DNA from: Mixia osmundae IAM 14324
Taxonomy: Eukaryota > Basidiomycota > Mixiomycetes > Mixiales > Mixiaceae
Assembly (NCBI RefSeq): GCF_000708205.1
Contig: NW_014575547.1
Location: 1 to 64,000 of the forward strand
Length of the DNA: 64,000 nt
Reading direction: 5' to 3'
Under the pieces are notes generated by a model, which was not told where the DNA came from, did no database searches, and worked only from the letters and a program-made list of their open reading frames with translations. Numbering within the stretch: the first letter of the stretch is position 1; the number at the start of each line of letters is the position of its first letter. Positions 11,424 through 22,100 of this stretch are shown in pieces. The position numbers and the translations under genes were made by a program.

Positions 11424-12156
11424 TTAGACCTCCGCCAGACTGCCGCCAAAGCCGTTGCCGTCACGGGAGCTCTTCATGCCCGACAGACCGATCAGTACGA
11501 GCAGTCCGGCGAGAATGATCGCATCTGCGACGCCACAATGTCAGCCAATGCCCTTGGAGAGCAACTAGACAGAGGCACGTACTCATCCATGCAAACGCTT
11601 CACAGGCGCGCAGTGTCGTCTCGTGAGGGAAGTTGGGGTTCGTTCGGAGTTGCTGAGCGAGCGCGGCAGCTCCCGCTAGCCAGAAGATGAACGTCACAAA
11701 GACCTGCTCCGATGTCAATGATGGGACAGCGAGATCCACAGAGAGATTTGACTGACCCAGATACCGTGAGATGCGATGGAGAAGAGGACGTTGCCGGCCA
11801 TTCTCAGGAATCCAAAGATGTAGAAGATCCCAAAGATGAATGTCCAGAGTGAGGCGAACAGGAGGAATCGAGTCCTGCAAAGGCCGAGCGCATCAGTACA
11901 CTCTTGTCCGCTCTCGTGACATCGGCGGAAGGGGCAGGACTTACGCTGTCTTGAGAGAGGTCTTGCCACCATCCCTGTTGTAGTCGCCTACCAGCGCACC
12001 AGAGATACCGATCTAAGTCCGCGCGAGCATGTCAATCTCTAGCAAATGTAGATGCTCGCCTCACAGCTTGCAACGTTGAGCGGTGCTTACCTCGATCAAG
12101 CTGAAGAACACAATGGTTGCGAATAGCGCTGGGTGGGCTGCTTTCATGATGGCCAT
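11424..12156 (-). CDS. Four-helix MARVEL-like membrane protein
   Basis: Five exons (introns 12013-12090, 11875-11944, 11704-11756, 11525-11582) give a 157-residue protein with four hydrophobic helices: ALFATIVFFSLIEIGISGAL near the N-terminus, FLLFASLWTFIFGIFYIFGF, VFVTFIFWLAGAAALAQQL, and AIILAGLLVLIGL. A charged loop (GDYNRDGGKTSLKTA) follows helix 1 and a short hydrophilic tail (KSSRDGNGFGGSLAEV) ends the protein. Size, topology and the WLAGAAALAQQL helix fit fungal MARVEL-domain proteins of unknown function, which are often at eisosomes or secretory membranes. The assignment is by topology and general look, so the family is probable and the role unknown. It is divergent from the PHO80-type cyclin. 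Confidence 0.75.
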
Positions 12157-12507
12157 CTTTGCTGTGCTTGTGGTCCTTTCTCTTTCGTAGTAGGTCCGCT
12201 TATAAAGGAGTCGCTAGATCTGATGAATCAAAACTCGACCGACTGAGTTTCTCGAAATGGCAGGCGCAAAGGAATCGATGCGGTCATCGGACACGTCGAC
12301 AACCACCAAGACGCCACGTCTGTCGATCACCAGGCCGAAAGTCGAATGCTGCCAGGTAGCCGCTCAGCTTCGACCATCAGAACTCGGACCGAGACGAGAC
12401 GAGTCCCATAGAGCCGATTGTCTCGTGACATAGAGGATGCGCGCGGTCAGACCATCGCTTGACAACGCCTCACCCCTTTGCACCCAACGTGCTTGAGCTT
12501 CTGCGCC
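12157..12507. promoter_or_regulatory. Divergent promoter region of the MARVEL gene and the PHO80-type cyclin
   Basis: About 350 bp between two start codons on opposite strands. A tataaag motif near 12200 could be a TATA element. No other feature is seen. Confidence 0.35.
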
Positions 12508-13745
12508 ATGCCGTCGTCAAGTGCTCGTACGGGCATGGCACTCGACCGAGACTCGGCCTCTGCTCGTCCAGCCGTACAACACAACAGTTCGCCCGTCTCG
12601 CCTTCTTCGTTTGTAGGCGCGTCTCTTTCTGTCGACCCGACAGCTCAGCCGCAAGCAAGTACGAGCAGACTGAGTCCTGCTCTTGTGCCGAGCACGAGCA
12701 CACCAAATGAGGTGATCACCTTGCCGCCTGCCAAGATTGAGCCCAAGATTATACCCACCCGCTTGGCAAAGGATGGCATCAAAGAAGTACCGGCACGTTT
12801 CGAACGTTGCGAGCTCGAAGATCTCATCGGTCTCGTCGGTCAGCCTACGCATCCTGCATTGACCAGCTAGTGTCTGATGCAGGCTTGACAGCGTCGATGT
12901 TGACGAGACTGATCGAACACAATGATCTCATCCCGCTCACGCCAACATCGCTCACTCGCTTTCATTCGAGAGCCCCGCCAGGTATTTCCGTCCACGACTA
13001 TCTCGTTCGGATATCACGCTATACCAATGTCGAGCCTTGCTGTCTCCTCATCCTGCTGCACTATATCGACAAGATCTGCGAGAGTCTGCCCGCGTTCACC
13101 ATCTCCAGCCTGACCGTACATCGATTCGTCATTGCGGGCGTGGCTGTGGGCAGCAAAGCACTCAGTGATAGCTTCTGTACAAACGGGAGATACGCCAGAG
13201 TGGGAGGTGTAAGCATGCAAGAGATGAACCTGCTCGAGAAGGAGTTTCTCGCCGTCATCGATTGGCGCCTCACGGTCAGCATGGCAAGCTTACGTCAATC
13301 CTACGTGCTGACGTGGACCCTTTGACAGACGACGGGAGCGTTATTGTCGCACTATTACGCGAGTCTGGTGGGTTCTCATCCAGGCTACCGGCTCATGGAC
13401 GAAGAGGCACCTACCACAACGGCCCCAACTTTGGGACCGACCGAAGCCGACGATGATGTCCACATGATGGCTGCGCCTCCGCCGCCAGAGACGTCTCCCA
13501 ATGGTCAATCAAGCCAGAGCTCCGGTTCAGGTAGCGCGTCACAGCCATCACCCATCGAACGGAAACCGCGTTCGGCGCAGAAGAGGACAAGCAGCGCGCT
13601 AGATAGCAGGTCAAATTCGCAAGGACGTTCGAGCTCGGCTGCTTCCACACCTGTGAGCTCTGTCTTTCAAGTCGCGAAGCACTTGGGAGCAAAGATGATC
13701 CATCCCCGGCATCAGTCTGCTTCGCCAGATTCGAGCGTATCATGA
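12508..13745 (+). CDS. PHO80-type (PCL) cyclin
   Basis: Regulatory partner of a Pho85-type cyclin-dependent kinase, typically in phosphate and nutrient signalling or polarity. Three exons (12508-12838, 12892-13274, 13329-13745) give 376 residues. About 100 disordered residues precede the cyclin box: EDLIGLVASMLTRLIEHND, LTPTSLTRFHSRAPPGISVH, DYLVRISRYTNVEPCCLLIL, HYIDKICESLPAFTISSLTV, HRFVIAGVAVGSKALSD, RYARVGGVSMQEMNLLEKEF and LAVIDWRLT. FHSRAPPGISV is the hallmark of the PHO80/PCL6-7 group. The first intron end was chosen at 12891 because only that acceptor restores the spacing DLxxLxxxMLxRLI. The C-terminal 130 residues are Ser/Pro-rich and disordered. The start is the ATG at 12508. Confidence 0.92.
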
Positions 13746-13941
13746 ACCCTACGCACGACAATCCGCATTTGTATGCTTAGACGCAGCTTCTCGATGCATT
13801 CGCACGCTCAGGCAGGCGCGGAAAGATGTGCATTGGGCTCGCTCAGATGTTGTCATACACGCAAAGTGAAGGGTAAGGTTCTCAAATTGTCAGAGTAGTG
13901 AGAATGGATATGAGGCTCTCCTCGATGAATGACAGGGTGAT

Positions 13942-14816
13942 CTACTGAGTTTTCTCGTCCTTCTTGGCCTCGGCATCACGCTTGACCTCCTTGCCCTTGC
14001 TCTCGGCCTCACGACCGAATTCCTTTGCCTTCTTCTCCGCCTGTCTGGCCTTGTCCTCGGCAGAGTTGAGCAAACGTTGGACGTTCTCCTTGCCGCCGTT
14101 CTTGTACCAGATCCCGGCGTTGAGGTAGGAAGCATAGCCGAGCCAGAGACTGTACGGTACATAGGCATACAGCGTTCGTTCGTCGACCTTTGCCGCAACG
14201 GTCTGTCTCTCTCTCTGCATCAGCGCGCGTCTCGCTAATGTATGTGATGACGTACGGTGAGGCCAATGACCGTTCCTGTGAGGGTGAGGATGTCGACGAG
14301 AGCGAGCTCGACTTGGTGCGCGCTGAAGAAGAGCGGCGACCAGACGAGATTGAGCGCCAGCTGGGCATAGTGGAGCGTCAACGCCGTCTTTGCGTTCTCC
14401 CGAACGGCGAGACGAGGGCTCGTGTCGAGGGCCTTGACGAGCAAGTGGGAAGCGTATCCCATCCCAGCGTACAGCGCAGTCCAGACGATAGGGCTGCTTC
14501 TCGTGTTAGCACTGCCTGGCCTGAAGATAGAGCGGTCAGGACGCACAAGGCAGCGCGAGGAGGCTCTCCCTACGCGTCAACAAGTCAGCGAACGCTTGCT
14601 GATGTCGTAGAGAGACTCACGACTGGCTTCTTGAGGGTGTCATACCAGCTATCGATGGAGTTGCGAGTCACCAAGCCTGGGATAAAGCCTGTCGCGCGCT
14701 TGTTAGTCCATCTCGACAAGCCCTGGAGTTGCAGACGTACCGAGTGCGACGGGTACGCCTACAGCAATGGCGGGAGTGCGAGGCACGTCGACTAGGAAGC
14801 TTGGCAGCGTGACCAT
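13942..14816 (-). CDS. TspO/MBR (peripheral benzodiazepine receptor) family membrane protein with charged C-terminal helix
   Basis: Five-helix membrane protein that binds tetrapyrroles and sterols, usually in the mitochondrial outer membrane or ER. Five exons (introns 14689-14740, 14570-14620, 14494-14546, 14203-14255) give 221 residues. Motifs: AIAVGVPVALGFIPGLVTR, WYDTLKKP, PIVWTALYAGMGYASHLL, LALNLVWSPLFFSAHQVELA, LVDILTLTGTVIGL, YVPYSLWLGYASYLNAGIW. The (P/F)xVWTxLYxxMGYxS and ALNxxWSPxFF signatures are diagnostic. Unlike short bacterial TspO, a tail of about 50 residues follows, alternating Lys, Glu and Ala (NSAEDKARQAEKKAKEFGRE, AESKGKEVKRDAEAKKDEK). It resembles an LEA-like amphipathic helix. 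TspO proteins are about 160-170 residues in most lineages, so this tail is an addition. Confidence 0.92.
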
Positions 14817-15005
14817 TCTGTCTAAGAGGCGGCTTCTGGTTGGCTGCGGTCGTACGCTATCGCAACAGTAAAGGACGGAAGCTTCCGCGTAGCGTCTCGC
14901 GTCGTCGGCGAGTTTCGAGTCGTCGCTAAACATTGACGAGATGTCGCCTATCCCTTCGTTACCTTCTCACCGACGACGACTTGTTACGATCGACAAACAG
15001 TCAAG

Positions 15006-15871
15006 ATGCTCAAGAGACTCGTACTGCTCGTCGCTGCTTTGTCGTCGGCTCTGGCTCTGCCCGCAGATAATGCACCACGAGCCGAGTTGGTCGTGCCGCG
15101 CTCGCCCGACAGCGTAGCGACCATCGCAACAACGAGCCACGACGAGCGTTCTGTGCTCGATGATCCTCACGGCATCGTCTATCATGCTGACTTTCAAGGC
15201 TTCGATACGTTCGGCAGCAAAATCATCGAAATCAAATTCGATATCACCATCGATCTAAAGACTGGAGTATGTCGCTAACCTTAGCAACCACAGAAGAGTC
15301 TGACTGTCCTGCAAGGGCACTATCTTTTCGAACTACGCCTGGCCCGTGAAATACAGACTGGGCACAACAGACAGTGAGCAGCGCAGCCCTCGGCGCTGTT
15401 CATGCTGATCGATTCCTGCTGCAGCCGTCAAGAGTGATCCCACTGGACGCACCCTTGTAGCATGCTGGTTCCGTGCGTATGACACGCTTTCCTTCACGCC
15501 ATGCTGCTGAGTACAGCTTTGACAGTCACCATAGTTAATCTTCTTGATGCCAATGTGTACGCGCGCTTTGTGTCCGTACATCAACCGAAGCTGATGGAGC
15601 ACACGCAGTGCCTTCTGTTTCGCTTACAAGAGAGGCGAGAAAAACATCTACGCCTACCGATATGGGGATATGAACTGGCATGACAGTGAGGCCGTAAGTG
15701 CGCGCACTGCTACGTATCTGCGCGAGCTGATGTCCGAGTACATGTTCAGCATGTCATCGAAGTCGAGACAGCTACGTCTGTTGCTCGTGCCCCAACATGG
15801 CTTTCACTGACCCTCGCTGTCACAGGATGACGCTCAATGGTGTCGCTTACGATAACGATCCGACCCTCTAA
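15006..15871 (+). CDS. Small secreted protein of unknown family
   Basis: Not recognised. The N-terminus MLKRLVLLVAALSSALALPA is a good signal peptide with cleavage after ALA. A six-exon model keeps one frame throughout: introns 15267-15315, 15374-15424, 15477-15608, 15694-15749 and 15776-15825, total 175 residues. The mature part reads as a compact domain: GIVYHADFQGFDTFGSKIIE, IKFDITIDLKTGGTIFSNYA, WPVKYRLGTTDT, TGRTLVACWFRA, FCFAYKRGEKNIYAYRYGDM, NWHDSEAHVIEVETATMTLN. Cysteines are few (in ACWF and FCF) and aromatic residues are many. Intron 3 is 132 nt, much longer than its neighbours, and holds a second open stretch, so alternative splicing is possible. Exon borders from 15425 on are less certain than the signal peptide. 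Confidence 0.6.
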
Positions 15872-16122
15872 TCCTTTGCGCCCGTAGAATGGCGTCTGGC
15901 ACGGGAAACTCGCCTTGTTGTCTGCCCATTTCTGTCTCAATGTTAGACCCTATCACCATCGGCCTGAGACGCATGCACGAATCCTCGATATCACAAGATG
16001 CCTCGTGCGTGGTACGTCACTGTGTTTAACGCGTTAACGCGTCGGCGCGAATGGGTTATAATATAATGGCTGCACCGACCGGGTTTTGACAAATGCCGTA
16101 TGAGCCAAGCACCTGATAAGCC
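15872..16122 (+). promoter_or_regulatory. CSF1 upstream region: two MCB-like boxes and a TATA-like stretch
   Basis: Two ACGCGT hexamers (16029-16034 and 16037-16042) sit 8 bp apart, the first inside the 12-bp palindrome ttaacgcgttaa (16026-16037). An AT-rich ttataatataat follows at about 16056-16067, some 60 bp before the CSF1 ATG. This looks like a core promoter. Binding by an MBF-type factor is inference. Confidence 0.5.
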
Positions 16123-16140
16123 ATGGCGAGCTTATCAGGT
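16111..16140. promoter_or_regulatory. Perfect 10-bp inverted repeat with GATA motifs flanking the CSF1 start codon
   Basis: acctgataag (16111-16120) and cttatcaggt (16131-16140) are exact reverse complements separated by 10 nt (ccatggcgag) that contain the CSF1 ATG at 16123. Each arm carries GATAAG, the core site of fungal GATA factors. In the transcript the arms would form a stem with the AUG in the loop. Confidence 0.8.
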
Positions 16141-19100
16141 CTGCGTGGAACGGGCTACAAGCAGCTCAATTGGTGAGTATCAGCCTCATCAAGGATGAAG
16201 CGGGCTGACAGGCTGCAAAGGCTGCTCCTCGTCGAATTTGTCATTGCTGTCGTGCTCGTCACTTTCTATCTGTTCTACCTCAATCGTCTAGCCGGTGTAG
16301 TGCTGGGATGGGCCCTCAACAGAACGATCGGCCGGCGGAACAACGCTCGCTTTTTGTTCGAAGGCGTACAAATAAGCCCACTCGGTGGTCGGATAGCCTG
16401 GAAAGATGCTCGCTACCAGTCTCGCAATCAGTCTCTGAGAGTGCTCGAAGGCAATATCACCTATAGATGGTGGTTGAGGAGGACCAGGCAGGACCAAGAC
16501 AGCCGTCCAGACGCTCAGAAGCTGCCCTGTCGTCTGGCCATCCGGCTGGAAGGTGTCGAATGGTTCCTCTACAACCGCACGCCTTCTTTCGATGACATAT
16601 TGGCACAGTTGGCATCCCAGACCACCTCAGCAGCGCCCTCTGTCGTCGACAAAGAGCCTTCTCGCCCTCAATCCTTCACAGCCCACATGCACAATGACTC
16701 TGCCGGCGAGCCAGCCGATTCGAGTGGAGATATCGATTGGCTGCGTGAGCTTCTGCCTGCAGAGGTCAGAGCGTTCAATGGAAGTATCGTACTGGGCAAT
16801 GCCTCGACACCTACGGTTCTGATCTGCGCATTCGATGCTGTCGCCGGCACGTACGAGACCGTCAAGAGCAGGTCAAAGCACGACAGGTATAAATCAGTCT
16901 TTCACTTCCTCTTCGAGAAGGCAAAGATCATCTTCAGAACGAACCCAGACTACGAGGAACCCCTGCTAGAGCGCGGTCAACGTGCTGCAGACTTACTTGT
17001 CGTTCAAAATGCGCTACCAAAGTCGACGTTTGACCACATGAGCTCTACCTTTCAAGCTTTGCGCCAGGGTGATTTTGCAAAACGCTTCAAGCTCTACTCA
17101 TTACAGACCCTCGATGCGCCCTTTGCTCACCCGGACATGGCAGCATGGAAAGGCTTGGAGCGATACCGGACGGAGGACACGACGGGAGCTCACGCGGCGG
17201 AGTACGCGAAAGTCACAACCTTGCTCGACACGCCTGCTCTCGATCTCACTTACTATGCCGATGTACCAGGCCGCGTTCCGGATCAAATCAGTCAGCGTGC
17301 GCACGGTCTGCTCGATTCGTATGACATCGGCAATGGCGATCTAGCGCCAGAGTGGGGCGTCGATATCCAGATCAGAGGCGGCGTCGTCAATTATGGTCCC
17401 TGGCTAGACCGACAGAGGGGCGATCTCATGAAGACTTTCACGCCCGCCGTCTTCCTCGATGCTGTCGAGACTCCGCGCCTACTGCCTGGTCAGACTCGCT
17501 TGCACACTGCTCTCAAGATATTTGCAGAGTTCACTTCGGCTACCAAATTTCGAGTTCCCACGCGGGAGCAGTCCAAAGACTGGAAATACGACGGTATGAC
17601 GAACGACACTGACTCGATGATCGGTCTCGGGCCCAGACCTTACGGCTGGTTTGACATCTCAGTCGGTGCTAATTCCACACTCAGCTTCGTCTTGCCCATG
17701 ATCGCCTCCGCGAGCGGCTACGATACTGTCATGGAAGTCCATCTCGACGAGTTTAGCGTCTCGTCTAGTGTCAATTACGTCACCTTCCTCAAGGCCTCTC
17801 TCTGCCGTGTATCGCTGCAAATGCCTGCACCATTAAAATGGGATTCCTTGCACCATTGGGTCATCACGACATCGCTCACGTCCGGCGAGATCTATCTCCT
17901 GCGAGACCACACATACCTTATTGCTGACCTCGTCAAGGACTGGACGGCTGCCCCTGCTGCCCCGTTTACCAACTTTGTACCCTTCCTTTACAGCATCGAT
18001 CTCACGCTCGTCGACTTCAAGCAGTATCTCTATCTCAACGATCACAATATCATCAACAACCCACTCCAGATCTCTGACAACACTTTGTTGCTCATCGATG
18101 TGCCCCGCCTGACTGCGCATATAGAGGTCCCGTCGGACGTCTATAATGCCTCGGAGAATCTGGTCACGTTCGAAGCCGATGTACGCTGATATCTCTTGCT
18201 CGTCGCATTTGGCTGACCTTGCTGATACAAGGCCGCAAATGTGGACTGCAAGTTGTCATTGCCCGAGTGGAACACGTATGCTGCCTTTGCAGAGTCGGTC
18301 CCGGTTCATTTCGGCTCGGTGGCACATCTTCATCTACACGGCAAGTACACATACCATGCACAGGTAGAAGTAGGTCAAGTCGAGTCGCTTGATCTCGACG
18401 CCAAGGTACGCTCTATTTTTGAAATGTTGCATACTTTGAGAGCTGACATCTGTGAAGCTCGTCGATATGCGCTTCAAAGCGCTCGGCTACGTCCTTCGCA
18501 CACTCGTCAACCTGCGCGACTGCTATTTTGGCGTTTTCACTCACTTTGCAACTCTCGAGGAATACCGCTCGCGCCTGTCGCGTGACGTTCAAGGGGATCC
18601 ACTTGAGCGCAAATGGCGGCCTGGCTTCAACGAAATCTTTGATGTCAACCTATGCCTCGAGATACAAGATGCGGCAATGGTTCTCCCGGAAGATCACTAT
18701 CGTTGCAACGACGGGGTTGCTTTGCTAGTACCGGATGTACAGCTACAGCTGCGCAATCACGATTCGTTCATGGAGCTCGCTGTCAATGCTGAACACTATC
18801 AGCTTGAGCTATGGACTGCTTGTCAAAACCTCGCGACCTGGCATACCAAAGCAAAAGATCGCTTACTCGCAGGCGCGGGCTTCGAGGTCGCGGGCCATCG
18901 AATGTTTGGGCCTCAGCCTCGCACGTCAACCTACGCTGGCCATTGGGATGTCAACGTTGGCTCGATCGACTCGTGGCTCACTTTCAAGGACATCATGATG
19001 CTGACATCGGTCTCAGCTGCTGTGGGCTTCAGCATAACAGACGCCGATAATGCACTGCCGCCCGACTTCGCTCTGGATTCGGATGCTGACGCGACCTTTG

Positions 19101-22100
19101 CGAGCGTCAACATCGAGTCGTTGGCCGGTACTATATTCTCAGATTGCCGCACATCAGCCCTACATGCATCACTACCTCTCGGCGTACAAGTACAATCGAG
19201 CACACTCATCTCGATGGACGCCCTGTCTACTGTGCAGATCGAAGTGCCATCAATAACGCTAGTCACGCTACTACAAGAGAAAGGACAAGATTGCTTCACG
19301 CAAACGGCCCAGCTGCTTAGCAGTCTGCACATCGACGTTGTCAAGCGTCGTAGTGATCTCGAGGACGCCTTTCAAAAGCAGCGCGCATTCATCATGGGCC
19401 AGGATGCTCTCTCACATCGATTCAAGCCGCTTGTCATGCCGCACAGAGGTCGCGACAGTGAGTTGACAGACTCTTCTGGGGCTTTTGAGCTCAACCTAGT
19501 ATCAGCGCACATGTCTGGCTTGTTCCTGCCCGCATTGGGAAGGACATCGGAAGTCAAGAAGGGTCAGCGGACATTCCACCGCGAAGCCTGCACTGACATG
19601 CTGTCCTACAGACCGCAATGTCTCACGAACAACAGGGCGCGAGGAGGTATACGGAGGCTCAGAGCAAGACGAATTCGCAGACTATGAAGCAGAAACAACC
19701 ACTGCGACCGCCAGGTAAGTTTTGCGACTATGGGATGCTGTCATGGGCTTAGAGCCTGCTCTGCCCAGTCATCGTCAGAGTTACGAGAGGCCAACGTTTT
19801 TGCGGTTAACACAACATCGCAGCAGCTCTTCTTACGATCACGAAACGCGCCGCCGAGATGAAGCTCTTGACTTTTGGCAGAATCCTCAGCAATGGTTTCT
19901 GCGTGATGGTCACTGGCAAACCTCTGCTTCACCGACAGTGGGTTAACGATGATGATTGCACCCTTGACTGACGTCGAATTAGGGGATCCTCAAGCCACCT
20001 GACGTGCTAGACAGCAATGCGAAGGTACAGCGACCTTGGCCGACTGTCGAGCATGGCGAAGAGATGACCTGCGTGCGCGTTACGAGCATGGGAGGACTTC
20101 TTGTCCGCGCCACGCCGCAAGTTGCCGCGAACTTGGTTGCTTTCTGCTCATCACGAAGTCACGTATGCGTCAACAGCCTTTCAAGACGGATTAAGCTGAT
20201 GGGCAGCAGAGACAGACAAGCGCGGAGTCTGCACTTGACTCTTTGCAGCGCGCATTCATGGCGACGTACCACGCCGATGTGCCGGCATTTCACTCGAGAA
20301 CGATTCTGCGCATCGACGAGGTCGACATCAATATTCGATCGTGTCAGGACACGCTTCAAGAGGCGGATGTAAGTGCACTAGCAGAGTCGCGGACTAGGTA
20401 CAAGAGCAACGGCCGGGGTGTGGCGTCATGTGCATCTCTCACTGTCGATCAAATGTCGCTAGAGATGGACATATCCGCCAATACGCGCGTGCAGGACGAA
20501 GATACTCCCCATCAGCGACTGTACTCAGACCTTTCGCGAATAGGCTGCAACGTAGCTGCCAATGACATCGCCTTGCGCCTGTCTCTGACGGAGCCCGATG
20601 CTTACGACGGGCTCACGGGGGCTGGCCGGCCTTCGACTCTGCCGCGCACACGCACTGGCACTGTGCTTGATTTGTCTCTCGCGCCCGTCGATCTTCGGAT
20701 CTCGCTTGCTATGGACAAGTCTAGCGTGCGCGCCCATTTCGACGGAATAGAGATGATCTTTGTGGAATCTGCAGCCGAGCTGATTGCAGGAGCAACCTGC
20801 GCATGGCTACAGGTGGCTCGACAGATCGGTGAAAGCTCAGTCGATGCCGAGATCGGTCTGCCGAAGCCTGCTTCGCGTAGCATGCGGCATCTTGTCATAT
20901 CTGCCTTGCAATCCGCAGCTAAGGATGGACTGGACACAGAGCCTGCATTCCTCAATCGCGCTTCGTACCTTGTGCACGGCGGTCGCCGGAGTCCCAGAGG
21001 CGACTTCAGCTGGAAGCTTCTTGCTCACATACGGCATTGCGCTCGCCATGCAGGCTGCCGAGACTTGCGCGGTGCTTCTCTGGAAACTTACGATCTGCAA
21101 GATGCTGTGGCGCTTCTCAAGGAATGGCGTAGCTGGGAAATTGATGAAAGCGAGCTGTGGGACTTGGCACTGCTTCGCATGCTCTTTGCCGCTGATGACG
21201 CTTCGCCTGATATACTGTGGCAGCAGCTCGTCAGCCTTACCTCGGCAGTGTCGGCCGACTTGCAAGTCGGTCCAATCACTGCAAAGCTTGCAGAGGCTCG
21301 CTTTGGCAATGCTGCAAATTTCATCACGCTACGTCCTCTCAAAGGTCTGCTGCGTTCGGAAGGCTTGTACGAGTCGGGCGAACTCAGGCCTTGGGCAAGC
21401 ATTACCTGGGACGGTGCTCATGTAGTTACACACCCGGCTGTTTTCGGTCTCATTCGTCATGCGCTCCGGGTGCGGAGGGTATTCGAGCATCGCGTGCAAG
21501 CTAGCAAGCCAGCTCCTGCGATTGACACAAGGCGTACACGTCAGATCTGGCAGCGGCCGAAGATCTCGAGCGCACTCGTGCTCACAATTTTGGCATCATG
21601 CAAAACGATCGACGTCTCAATCGCTTCCGAGCTCAGCGTCAGTCTGGTGATAGCCGACCTCTATGCTACCTCGCAAGTCAGACGTGAGCCAGACAGCGAG
21701 CTTTCGGGCTCGACGCAGATTCTGGTCGGACTTCTGGAGCTGACTGCTTCAGATAATTCCGGAAAGCCTAGCTCGCTAATGTCCGTCACGCTAAATCGCT
21801 TTGAGACGTCTGCAGCCTGGCTGTCCGGCGCGTCCGCCGCTTCGAGCTTGTGCTCCAGCTCGGCTACATCGGTCTTACTCACGCCCACACTGCATGCAGT
21901 TTCCCGGCTGGCCAGCTTGTCCGCAAGGTTTCCACAGAGCGTGAGCCGCATGCACACCCTAGCTGACTCGTGGCGCCAAGATATTGTCAAGCATTCGGCA
22001 GTCTATCTCGACAAGCTGCGACAGGACTGGCAGGCTGTAGACGAGGCTCTACATCGCAGTGCAGGCCCGACTCCATCCTTGGGGACAGCGTCAAACCGAC

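Noticed and set aside
15501-15683. Separate 60-residue gene
   Set aside because: Better explained as intron 3 plus an alternative frame of the secreted protein gene; recorded as possible alternative splicing instead.
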